64,000 bases of DNA, taken from the NCBI GenBank assembly GCA_023627715.1, contig JAMAHW010000036.1:186001-250000 (forward strand). The letters run 5' to 3'. Source of the stretch: Periconia sp. R9002 (Eukaryota > Ascomycota > Dothideomycetes > Pleosporales > Periconiaceae). Positions 55,274 to 64,000 of the stretch are shown piece after piece. The translations under genes and the position numbers were made by a program. The notes beneath the pieces are model-generated. The model was not told the origin of the DNA, ran no database searches, and worked only from the letters and a program-made list of their open reading frames with translations. Each line of letters opens with the position of its first letter. The stretch's first letter is position 1.

Positions 55274-58200
55274 ATGTCTTCCCTGTTAGATGCTGCCCTT
55301 AACTCAGACGCCGCGCCTACTCCCTCCAGCGATGCCGGAAACCTGGGATCAGCACGCATGCGCTCTTCCTCCCGCCCTCTGCCACCCCCATCCGAAAGCG
55401 CTGCGCCCCAAAGCGATAACGAAGGGGTATTCCGTGACGATGAGGTTGTGGGTGCAAGACCAGCTGGACGAAGGCCTTTGGGACCACGAGCAGACATACC
55501 AAAGGTGACCGACGTGACCGGAGAAACGCTATCTCTTCGGTTTCAGGAGTTTCTAGAGGGGTGCGTGATATGCCTGTGAACTCCTCGCATGGCTGCGTAC
55601 GCTGACGAGACACTAGATACACCGAGGATCCAACGTCTTCGGCACTTCCTATATCGAGCGGCGTTCCCATCACTGACAAGTATTATATCGCACAAATACG
55701 GGGCATGAGGTTGTTCAGCCTTTCAACCTTATATGTTGACTACACGCATTTGCAACGGCACGAAGATGGAATTCTTGCAACAGCCATTGCCAGTGAATAC
55801 TACCGATTTCTTCCATACATGGTCAAGGCTCTTCATAACCTCATTGCCAAGTACGAGCCACGGTATTTCAGAGAGCACCGTCAGCCCACGTCAACCACCT
55901 CCGTTACCGCAGATACTGCAGAGAATCAATCTTCCAGCCTGAACGAGAAGACATCAAATCAACAAACAGACAAACTTTTTACATTGGCTTTCTACAATCT
56001 CCCGCTAATATCGCGTATTCGTCAACTGCGAACAAATTCCGTGGGTAGACTCTTGTCCATTTCAGGCACCGCGACGCGTACCTCCGAAGTGCGTCCTGAA
56101 CTTTCAATTGCCACCTTCATCTGCGAAGCCTGCAACACTGTAGTTCCCAATATCGAACAAACATTTAAATATACAGAACCTACACAATGCCCCAACACAA
56201 CCTGCATGAATCGGGAAGGATGGCGATTGGACATCAGACAGTCCACTTTTGTCGATTGGCAAAAGGTCCGCATTCAAGAGAACAGTTCCGAAATTCCTAC
56301 AGGCAGTATGCCCCGCACAATGGATGTCATTCTACGGGGCGAAATGGTGGACCGAGCCAAAGCTGGTGAAAAGTGTATCTTTACTGGAACTGTAATAGTC
56401 ATTCCAGACGTCAGCCAGTTCAGAGTACCTGGCGTCCGGCCTCAAGCAACAAGGGATAACTCGAATGCTTCCCGGGGAAATGATGTTGGCGGGTCTGGAG
56501 TCAGCGGTCTCAAAGCACTCGGTGTCCGCGACTTGACCTACCGCATGTCATTCCTAGCTTGCATGGTTACACCGGATATTTCCACTCCAGGCCAGCCCTC
56601 GAATCATCATATGACAGGCCAAGCAGGAAACATTCTCACTTCACTCAACCAGGTACAGGCGATAGAAACTGCTGCAACTGGCGAGGATGCGCAAACAGAA
56701 TATCTTCAAACTCTTACCCCGGCCGAGATCCAGGATCTCAAGGACATGGTACACAGGCCAAACATTTTCATGCGACTAGTGGATTCGATAGCTCCTACGG
56801 TGTATGGACATCAAGTGATCAAAAAGGGTCTCCTTCTGCAGTTGATGGGTGGTGTGTCCAAAGAGACACCAGAGGGCATGGCTCTCCGTGGTGACATCAA
56901 CATCTGCATTGTCGGCGATCCATCCACATCGAAGTCTCAATTCTTGAAATACATCTGTAGCTTTCTCCCTCGCGCTGTTTACACCTCTGGAAAGGCATCA
57001 TCAGCAGCTGGTCTTACAGCCGCCGTGGTCAAAGACGAAGAGACGGGCGAGTTCACTATCGAAGCAGGAGCTCTTATGTTGGCAGACAACGGCATCTGTG
57101 CCATTGACGAATTCGACAAAATGGATATAGCCGACCAAGTTGCCATTCACGAAGCTATGGAACAGCAAACTATATCTATTGCGAAAGCCGGTATCCAAGC
57201 TACCTTGAATGCACGCACTTCCATCCTGGCCGCTGCGAATCCCGTTGGTGGGCGTTATAATCGCAAAACCACCCTCAGAGCCAATGTCAATATGTCGGCA
57301 CCGATCATGTCACGTTTCGATCTCTTTTTTGTAGTCTTGGACGAGTGTGACGAGGACGTCGATCGCCATCTTGCCGAACACATTGTGGGACTCCACAAAG
57401 ACCGCGACGAAGCCATCGAGCCTGAGTTTAGTACCGAACAACTCCAACGCTACATACGATTTGCACGTACTTTTAGACCCGAGTTCACCGACGAAGCGAA
57501 GGAAACACTGGTAGAGAAGTACAAGGAGCTTCGTGCTGATGATGCCCAGGGGGGCATTGGACGGAACAGCTACAGGATTACAGTTCGACAGCTAGAAAGC
57601 ATGATCCGTCTCAGTGAGGCCATCGCAAAGGCAAATTGCGTGAGCGAAATCACACCGGAATTTGTCAAGGAAGCCTACAACCTGCTGCGGCAATCTATTA
57701 TCAGCGTCGAAAAGGATGACGTGGAAGTCGAGGATGAGGATGAGGAGGCGGCTATGGCTGCCGCCGCCGCCGCAGCAGAGGCTCAAGGCGGCGATGCGCC
57801 TATGGATGATGGTTCAGCGCCCGCTGCTGGTGATGACCGTGCTAGGACAGCCAGTAGGACACCAGCTCCCTCCGCTGCGGCTGCTCCACAGCGCGAGAAA
57901 ACCAGAATCACACATGACAAGTACGTAGCGATGCGTAATGCGTTTGTCAGACGTGTCAACGAAGACCAGAGCACAACCGAGGACGGCGTGGAGGAAGAAG
58001 AGCTCTTGGTTTGGTACCTGGAGCAGAAGGAAAGCGAAATGGAGACGCAGGAAGACCTCAACAACGAGAGAGCGTTGGCGAAGAAGGTGTTGAAGAAAGT
58101 CTGCAAGGTATGTTAACGTGTACATACGGGCACTTTAATGCTGTCATTGTATGAGACGAAGCTAACACTAAATAATAGGAGCAATACCTCATGCAAATAC

Positions 58201-58301
58201 GCGGCGAAGGTCTTGCAGATGACCAGGGACAAGGCGCTCAAGAAGCCGCAAGGGTGGTTTATGTCCTGCATCCCAACTGTCCAGTGGAGGATATTGTTTA
58301 A
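55274..58301 (+). CDS. MCM6: DNA replication licensing helicase subunit MCM6
   Basis: Subunit of the MCM2-7 hexamer that unwinds origins and travels with the fork. Three exons, 55274-55560, 55617-58107 and 58179-58301, encode 966 aa. The N-terminal zinc finger is C-x2-C-x18-C-x4-C (CEACN ... CPNTTC). Next comes the MCM6-type DVSQFRVPGVRP. Walker A is GDPSTSKSQFLKY (Gly529), Walker B CAIDEFDKMD, and the arginine finger SRFDLFFVV. An acidic then poly-Ala linker precedes the C-terminal winged-helix region. The last exon ends ARVVYVLHPNCPVEDIV. The first 75 residues are Ser/Pro-rich with possible kinase sites. It is convergent with GID8. Confidence 0.97.
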
Positions 58302-58726
58302 GATTTATGAATGACCTAGATGCGGTTTAATGAGCAACAATATCATGCTACGAGTTTAACTGGATTCACAATGTCAGGGTATGGCGTTTCGGCGATCACA
58401 CGGAGCTTGCATAGTTAGAGAGACGTTTATCAGACGTGAGGGTGAGAGCGAGTACGGTGCTTGAGATCAGTTTCTGCATCATGGTATCTTAGTACCAGAC
58501 ACCATCAGAATGCATGTACAAGCAATGAAATGAATCAATGAATTTCTATGTCGTGTGGTATCATATTATATCGTCAATGGCATTACTCCTGAGACCCGAG
58601 AAAGTGTTCCAACCAAATCACCCACTGTGTAATGATAAAGCCATGCAATCCAAACTCCAAAATATGAACAGAGTGCAGTACTCCACTGAATTCCCATTGC
58701 GCGGGATAATCACCCGTGAGAATATA
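58302..58726. other. Convergent 3' interval MCM6/GID8
   Basis: 425 A/T-rich bases between two stop codons. Nothing else recognised. Confidence 0.45.
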
Positions 58727-59938
58727 TTACTGTACCATGATGTCCTCGCCATTACCGTTAGTGTGAGAAGTGACAGCGTCATCGGCAGTTTGCAAACCAA
58801 GAGGCAGAGATGGTGGAAGTTCCTTCTCTGCCTCCCTGGCCTTCGCCTCTGCCCACAGTCGCAGACGGATAAGCTGTCGCATCCGAGCCTCGCCACGTGT
58901 ACCCATACTGGTGAGTATGGCTTCGCTTACTTTGCTAGCCACTTCCCGACGGAGGCTTGGCTTGATGAGTTCTTCTAGTTCAGGTTCAAGTTTATCGCTG
59001 GGAAGGAAGATTAAGAGAGTCATGGCGAGCTCGAGGTCTTTGAGGAATTCAGGATTTGTAGCAGCACGAGGGGCCAGTTGTGAAGAAGCGAAATTGAGCA
59101 CAGGCGTAATGTCGCCCGTGGCAGAGGAGGTACAATTACGAATGAGTTCTATGAGTTGAACACGCAGCAAGGCGAAGTGAAGGGCTGGGTCTGTGTCCAA
59201 GATCTGTATGCAATCAATGGTCAGCAAGGTTACAAAACTGCATGTTTAAGATAAGACAGAACTGTTTTTGCGATCATACTGAGGACTGAAGGTTTGATTA
59301 TCATCCTTGCACGAATGCTATGCGTGGTGCATGAAACTGATTATAATCCTGCAAAGAAAGAGAATGGAACAATGTATCCAACGTACCTGGGGGTTAAGGT
59401 CATTGATCTTGTTGATAGCGGTATCAATATCGCCAGCATGAATGGCTCCGCGTATTTCAACTCGGGTTTGGATTGACTCCTCTTCGAGTGGTAGTTGGAT
59501 ATTTGCTTCTTTTGCAAAGTTCTCAGCCGCCCGCGGATAACCTTCGCTAACGAGATAGTCCATAATGACGAAATTGATGTCCCTGCGGAGAGTACAAGTC
59601 AGCGTGTTGCTTCTAATGCTTTTCATTTTCCAATATGAAAGCACAAAGCGAGCAGTGCAAGCTTTTAAGATCAGTCTAACAAGTAATATATGCTCCACAT
59701 GTTGTTTCGGAGAGATTCCCACTTGATATTTTGTCTCATCACAAGAGGAATATAGCAGAAGAGAGCTGCTAACAGAACAAGGATTGATGACTTACGACTT
59801 GGATACCTTGACTTCGTCGATCTTCCTTTGGAAGGAATGTTGTGTCGGCGTAGCCACCGACACTGAGACGGTTGAAGAGCTCTGCAAACATCAGTTAGCC
59901 AGTGCGGGGGTAGGTCATGTTCTGTGGAAACATACCAT
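58727..59938 (-). CDS. GID8: GID/CTLH ubiquitin ligase subunit GID8
   Basis: Scaffold subunit of the GID (CTLH) E3 ligase that degrades gluconeogenic enzymes on glucose. Four exons, 59938-59936, 59881-59796, 59582-59387 and 59203-58727, encode 253 aa. The first coding exon is the ATG alone: the stretch before it in frame has a stop and no other ATG, and the 54-nt intron (GTATGT ... AACTGAT ... GCAG) links it to SSSTVSVSVATPTQ. Introns 2 and 3 are long for this genome (213 and 183 nt). LisH is at DINFVIMDYLVSEGYPRAAE, then CTLH (IQTRVEIRGAIHAGDIDTAI), then CRA with PSLRREVASKVSEAIL. The length and ending MVQ fit fungal GID8. Confidence 0.95.
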
Positions 59939-60296
59939 GATGGTCTTCAATGTCTCATCGGATTTCCATGGGTCAATGAAATCAACAGTTCTGTTGCCTA
60001 CATATGCTGGGGGTGCCGCGCAAACTTTGCAAGCGGGTGGAGGAAGTGAAGGTTGAAAGCTTCGACGAAAAGAAGGTCAAGCTCTTTAGCGAAACATGGT
60101 CCGTGCGTGATGACATAAGCCGCAGATATTCCGAGGCTTACATCTCACCGGTTTCACTGGTGAATTGTGGGCTCATGTTTTTTAATTTCGTCTCTCTCGA
60201 GACCGTTTTGGCATAATCACAAACCTCAGGCTATGTCCGTTATGTGGTAGTGGTTGAAATCGTCCAGTTATCCTACTCAAGCAAATACTCGCGAAC
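59939..60296. other. Shared divergent promoter GID8/URK1
   Basis: 358 bases between two divergent start codons; it must also hold both 5' UTRs. No clear element noticed. Confidence 0.5.
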
Positions 60297-61754
60297 ATGA
60301 GCTCAGAAATGCCTCGGACGCACTACTCTCCGCCGTGGGGAAATGCGAGTATTATTGGTGTTGCAGGAAGCTCAGGATCTGGAAAGACATCATTGGCCTT
60401 GGCCATTGTGGCTTCTCTCAATCTCCCGTGGGTTGTAATTTTATCTATGGTGCGATCGCTCAGAAGGGGAAAAGGTCACGTGGGATTTACTAACAGCGCG
60501 GAAGGACTCATTCTACAAGCCCTTGACTCCTGAGCAGTCCAAAGCCGCATTCCGAAATGAGTTCGATTTTGATTCACCTGAGGCCATCGACTTCGACGTA
60601 CTAGTGGACCGGCTGCGCGATATCAAGAACGGGTATTTGCATACACCGACTCATGAATTTATATACTACAGACCCTGGCTAACATGTAGTCTAGCAAAGT
60701 TGCTGAAGTCCCCGTCTACTCCTTTGAGAAACATGCTAGGCTAGAGCAAACCACTACCATATATTCACCTCATGTCTTAATCTTGGAGGGCATATTCGCT
60801 CTGCACGATAAACGAGTCCTGGACATGTTAGATCTTAAAATTTTTGCGGAAGCAGACGCTGACTTATGCCTCTCGAGAAGATTAGTTCGGGATGTCAAAG
60901 AGCGTGGACGTGATATTGAAGGCTGCATTAAGCAATGGTTCGGCTTTGTGAAGCCGAATTTCTACAAGTATGTCGCTCCTCAGCGTGAGATTGCCGACTT
61001 GATCGTTCCTAGAGGGATTGAAAACAAAGTTGCGATTTCCATGGTTTCTTCGCAGATTCAAAGTACACTTGCGCTCAAGTCTTCACAACATCAGTTGGAA
61101 CTTTTACGTCTCGGAAAGATCGCGGAGAACGCTCCACTTAGTTCCCATGCACTGGTTCTGGAGCAGACAAAGCAGGTCAAGGCGATACATACTCTGCTCA
61201 TGGATCCGACCACCGACAGGGAAGAATTTATATTTTATTTCGATCGAATTGTAGGATTGTGTGTGGAGAAGGCTGTAGACTTCCTTCCTTTCACCCCATT
61301 CAGCGTCACAACACCACAACAATATACCTACGCGGGCTTGAAGAAAACAGCGGAGATATGTGCCGTGGTCATCCTACGCGGAGGATCTGCATTAGAGACT
61401 GGGCTCCGACGTAACATTCCGGACTGTCGGACCGGCCGCATACTCATACAAACCAATTACAGAACTGGCGAGCCCGAGCTTCACTACAGAGCGCTGCCAG
61501 CAAATATTGCAGAGCACGGCCTAGTTCTAGTGCTTGATCCGCAAATGAGTTCCGGTGCAGCGGCACTGATGTCCGTCAAAGTGCTCGTGGATCATGGTGT
61601 ACCAGAGGACAGGATCGTCTTTGTGACATACATAGCAGGTCGGGTAGGTGTGAACCGAGTGTTACAGGTTTTCCCTGGCGTAAGATGCGTAATTGCGAGG
61701 ATGGGCGACGACATGGAGAGCCGGTGGGTTGAGACCAGATATCTTGGTTGTTGA
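60297..61754 (+). CDS. URK1: Uridine kinase with UPRTase-like C-terminal domain
   Basis: Pyrimidine salvage: phosphorylates uridine or cytidine with ATP or GTP. Three exons, 60297-60449, 60505-60632 and 60695-61754, encode 446 aa. The kinase domain has GVAGSSGSGKTSLA (P-loop) and the spliced SMDSFYKPLTPEQ, then FDFDSPEAIDFDVL. The second join gives DIKNGKVAEVPVYSF. The lid region includes RRLVRDVKERGRDIEGCI. Intron 1 has two AGs after TACTAAC; the second (ending 60504) is required for frame. The C-terminal about 220 residues resemble uracil phosphoribosyltransferase, but the PRPP loop reads LDPQMSSGAAA instead of the usual DPxxATGGS/T, so it is probably regulatory or inactive. It is convergent with PPG1 (127 bases between stops). 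Confidence 0.95.
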
Positions 61755-61881
61755 ACGTGCGGATACATTGTACATATGAACGCATGACGCGAAACAACAG
61801 CATATATCACAACAGGGAGCAGAGCTCTCACGGTTTAGTAGATATTGTGAATTCATTGCTACATGGTTCCAAAGTGGGGTA

Positions 61882-62964
61882 TCATAGGAAATACTCTGTG
61901 GTGACTTGATTCCCTTGCTGCTGCTGTTGCTCTGCCCGATGAATATCGTTGTCCGGGCTTGCGTCGAATACGTTGAAGAAGCGTTCACCGGTGTCACTAA
62001 CCTCCAGAACACTAGCCATATTCCCACAGCGATAGCAATAGTTGGGTGCACTCCATACGGTACTCAGGCGATCGTCGTAGAGAACCTGGAAGCCTTCCTG
62101 GCATAGCTGGTGCGCTCGTAATATATGGGACATGGCGTTAACTTCGAGGAATTTCTTGACCACCTGGGCACCGAAGGTGTAGCCTGCTCCTCGCGGACTA
62201 AGCGAGAATTCATCTCTTTCGGGATCTGGGTCACTCCACACTAAATCCGCCATTGGCCCTTCGTGAGGTATCTCTCTAAAACGGTCTATGATCTTGATTT
62301 GATCGATGGAGTGTATTGATGGGGAGAGACCGCCGTGGACGCAGAAAATCTGATCGTTGATGACGACGGAGAGGGTAAGAAAATCAAACATGTCGGTAAA
62401 ATAATGCCATACGTTGGCGTTGCCGTATTTGCGAGAGCATTCGGTGTAAAACCCGTACGATTGTGTCACACCACGAGACTCGTGATTGCCGCGGATCAGG
62501 TGGACTCGGTCCGGGTAGCGAAGTTTGAGGCACACGAGCAGTGATATGGTTTCGACAGAGAACAGCCCGCGATCAACGTAGTCGCCTGCCGGAGAGGATA
62601 CCGTTAGTCATTATGTCACCAAACATGGATGCTCAGAGCGGCGGCTTACCCAGGAACAGATAATTGGTGTCGGGACAAGGGCCCCCGATTTTGAATATTT
62701 CGATCATGTCAAAGAACTGTCCATGTATATCGCCAACAACGGTGACGGGGGCTCTGATGTGGACCACGTTGCTCTCCTTCATCAGTAGCTCCTTCGTTTT
62801 TGCGCATATTGCCTCAATGACGGACTCGGCCAGCAGTTCCTTCTTGTATAATCGCGATATGCACTCATCCAGGTCGACGGTAGCTACACAAGGTCAGTGA
62901 CTTGGTCCCCTGAGCTTTCCAAGTCCTCCGCCACTTAGAGGAACTCACACGGAAGACCGGGCAT
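61882..62964 (-). CDS. PPG1: PP2A-like Ser/Thr phosphatase PPG1
   Basis: Catalytic subunit of the PP2A-like PPG1 group, linked in yeasts to the Far/STRIPAK complex and glycogen control. Three exons, 62964-62949, 62883-62650 and 62585-61882, encode 317 aa. The first exon is 16 nt (MPGLP plus one base), and the 65-nt intron has CACTGACC and TAG. Motifs [19 protein letters not shown] and RGNHESRGV are intact. The PPG1 assignment rests on [38 protein letters not shown] and [11 protein letters not shown], which match Ppg1 rather than Sit4, PP4 or PP2A. It ends with a poly-Gln stretch and EYFL. Yeast Ppg1 has a longer, less regular tail. Confidence 0.94.
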
Positions 62965-63848
62965 GGTTAAATGTGTAGAGGTAGGTGTAGCAGTGTATCA
63001 TGCATTCGCTGTGCGTATGGCGTGTGGCTGCGGCTCAGGGCGCGGAGTCTAGACTGGACATGAGCAGATGGCGATATCGAACAATCATCCTCGGAGTAGC
63101 ATCGAGACGAGTCGTGCGTGGAGAGAGGAGGGGGAGAATGGATGTCAGTGACTGATTACGCAGGCAGAGTGGAAAAGGTTGGTCTGGTCTGTTTGTCATT
63201 GCTTGCTCCCGCGCCACAGACCCCATTCCGAGCTAGCTCGTGGGCCTGGTCCTATCACAGCTAGCGTCCAATCTCTCCAGTCAGGTAAACTTGTGTACCT
63301 GCCTACCTACAATGTCCAACTGTGGGCAACTTTTTTTTTTCTCGGCCTTTTTCAATTGCACTTCGTTTCCTGCACGTTAGTGAATGGTGCCCAGATTTGT
63401 CCGCTATTGATTGTGTGCCTCATTTTTGCTGCCTCTTTTACGGGGTTTCCTTCGCTCTTGAGCACATCTTTCTTACTTGCTGTTTTATTTAATAACTCAG
63501 GTACAAACAACGACGCTTGCTGCCTCTTTCCGCTCATCGCATACTCCTCTCCAGCCGTTCCTCCCAATCACGTTTAGTAATTTCACACAGCCTGTCATGC
63601 CCATTGATGCGCAACAAGGACTTTCACTGCATTGAGACACCTAGCTCTCTACCTGGACGAACTGTTGAGCTTCCTGTCCACTAGAACCAGGACTAGCACG
63701 TGCATCTAACTCGCTCCCTCCTCGTACCGGTTCCTTTCCTTTCTGTTGGTTTATTTTCTTCCAGTCAGACCATTTCCTTTCCAAAACACTGGACTGTCGA
63801 ATTCTAAACCTCTTATAATTCCCAACCGTCGAATCCCTACGAGGGGGC
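62965..63848. other. Divergent promoter PPG1 / right-end gene
   Basis: 884 bases. It contains GTACCTGCCTACCTAC at 63295-63310, a T11 run near 63331, and a long pyrimidine-rich leader (about 63330-63840) before the right-end ATG. No gene supported within. Confidence 0.5.
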
Positions 63849-64000
63849 ATGTCGTGGAGCGGACCCGTTGCTGGTGCTGCACCATACCAGCAGCCTCAAT
63901 ATGCCAGCGTTCAGCCTATTTGGAGCCAACCCCAAACCTATCAACATAGTCAGCAACTATCCCATGGTCAAACCCCCGGGAGCCACTTGTCTCCTCTATC
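63849..64000 (+). CDS. N-terminus of a Gln/Pro-rich protein (runs off the right end)
   Basis: An ATG at 63849 opens a frame that stays open to the window edge (50 codons). It starts MSWSGPVAGAAPYQQPQYA and is rich in Gln, Pro, Ser, Tyr and His, a disordered N-terminus as seen in transcription or RNA-binding proteins. The long pyrimidine-rich leader supports a real start. The family cannot be assigned from this piece. Confidence 0.6.
   Translation, partial: MSWSGPVAGAAPYQQPQYASVQPIWSQPQTYQHSQQLSHGQTPGSHLSPL

Noticed and set aside
1..64000. Mobile elements, CRISPR arrays, operons
   Set aside because: No transposase, reverse transcriptase, long terminal repeats or spaced repeats were seen; gene structure is eukaryotic with individually promoted genes.

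Overview
The window is nuclear DNA of a filamentous ascomycete (Pezizomycotina). A Dothideomycete-like fungus is my best guess, but nothing in the sequence proves the class. The evidence is about 27 mostly single-copy eukaryotic genes on both strands, short introns (mostly 45-130 nt) with GT(A/G)NGT donors and CTAAC/CTGAC/TACTAAC branch sites, and fungus-specific families (Scc2/Mis4, sulfite reductase beta with an N-terminal PFOR-like region, PPG1, Dal5-type MFS). I see no transposon, CRISPR array, virus or secondary-metabolite cluster. I inferred 44 spliceosomal introns by joining reading frames at splice signals; two of them use GC-AG ends.

Layout. 1-7.8 kb: 3' end of a GMC oxidoreductase, a Cys-rich single-pass membrane protein, ubiquitin-activating enzyme UBA1, and cytosolic Fe-S scaffold NBP35. 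8.1-16 kb: MLH1 (minus), an F-box-like protein, a six-TM SNG1/DUF3533 protein, a PEP-mutase/isocitrate-lyase-superfamily enzyme (minus), then a 1 kb gene-free stretch with stacked hairpins. 16-29 kb: an unrecognised protein (minus), deoxyhypusine hydroxylase, RNA polymerase I subunit RPA12 (minus), cohesin loader SCC2, and tRNA-wybutosine enzyme TYW1. 29-39 kb: sulfite reductase MET5 (minus), FAD synthetase FAD1, an MFS permease, and a tRNA-Val gene. 39-54 kb: phosphoinositide phosphatase FIG4, a heavily N-glycosylatable membrane protein (minus), a medium-chain reductase, SUMO protease ULP1 (minus), and the PP2A catalytic subunit. 55-64 kb: MCM6, GID8 (minus), uridine kinase URK1, PPG1 phosphatase (minus), and the first codons of a Gln/Pro-rich protein.

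The genes do not form one pathway. Some share themes: genome maintenance (MLH1, SCC2, MCM6), ubiquitin/SUMO turnover (UBA1, ULP1, GID8), cofactors and translation (NBP35, FAD1, TYW1, DOHH, tRNA-Val), and PP2A-family phosphatases (PP2A-C, PPG1). Several neighbours are divergent with short shared promoters (for example GID8/URK1), and several are convergent with short 3' gaps (DOHH/RPA12, URK1/PPG1).

The strongest anomaly is the tRNA-Val(AAC) gene at 38324-38464. It has a normal 12-nt intron at position 37/38 that pairs with the anticodon. It also has a second 55-nt insertion between tRNA bases 25 and 26 that looks exactly like a local spliceosomal mRNA intron (GT donor, perfect TACTAAC, CAG acceptor). 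Removing both leaves a fully paired cloverleaf. Other points worth checking are a possible non-AUG-initiated mitochondrial form of the PEP-mutase-like enzyme, a hairpin cluster ending in T6, two GC-AG introns, several tiny first coding exons, and a CxC zinc ribbon in RPA12.
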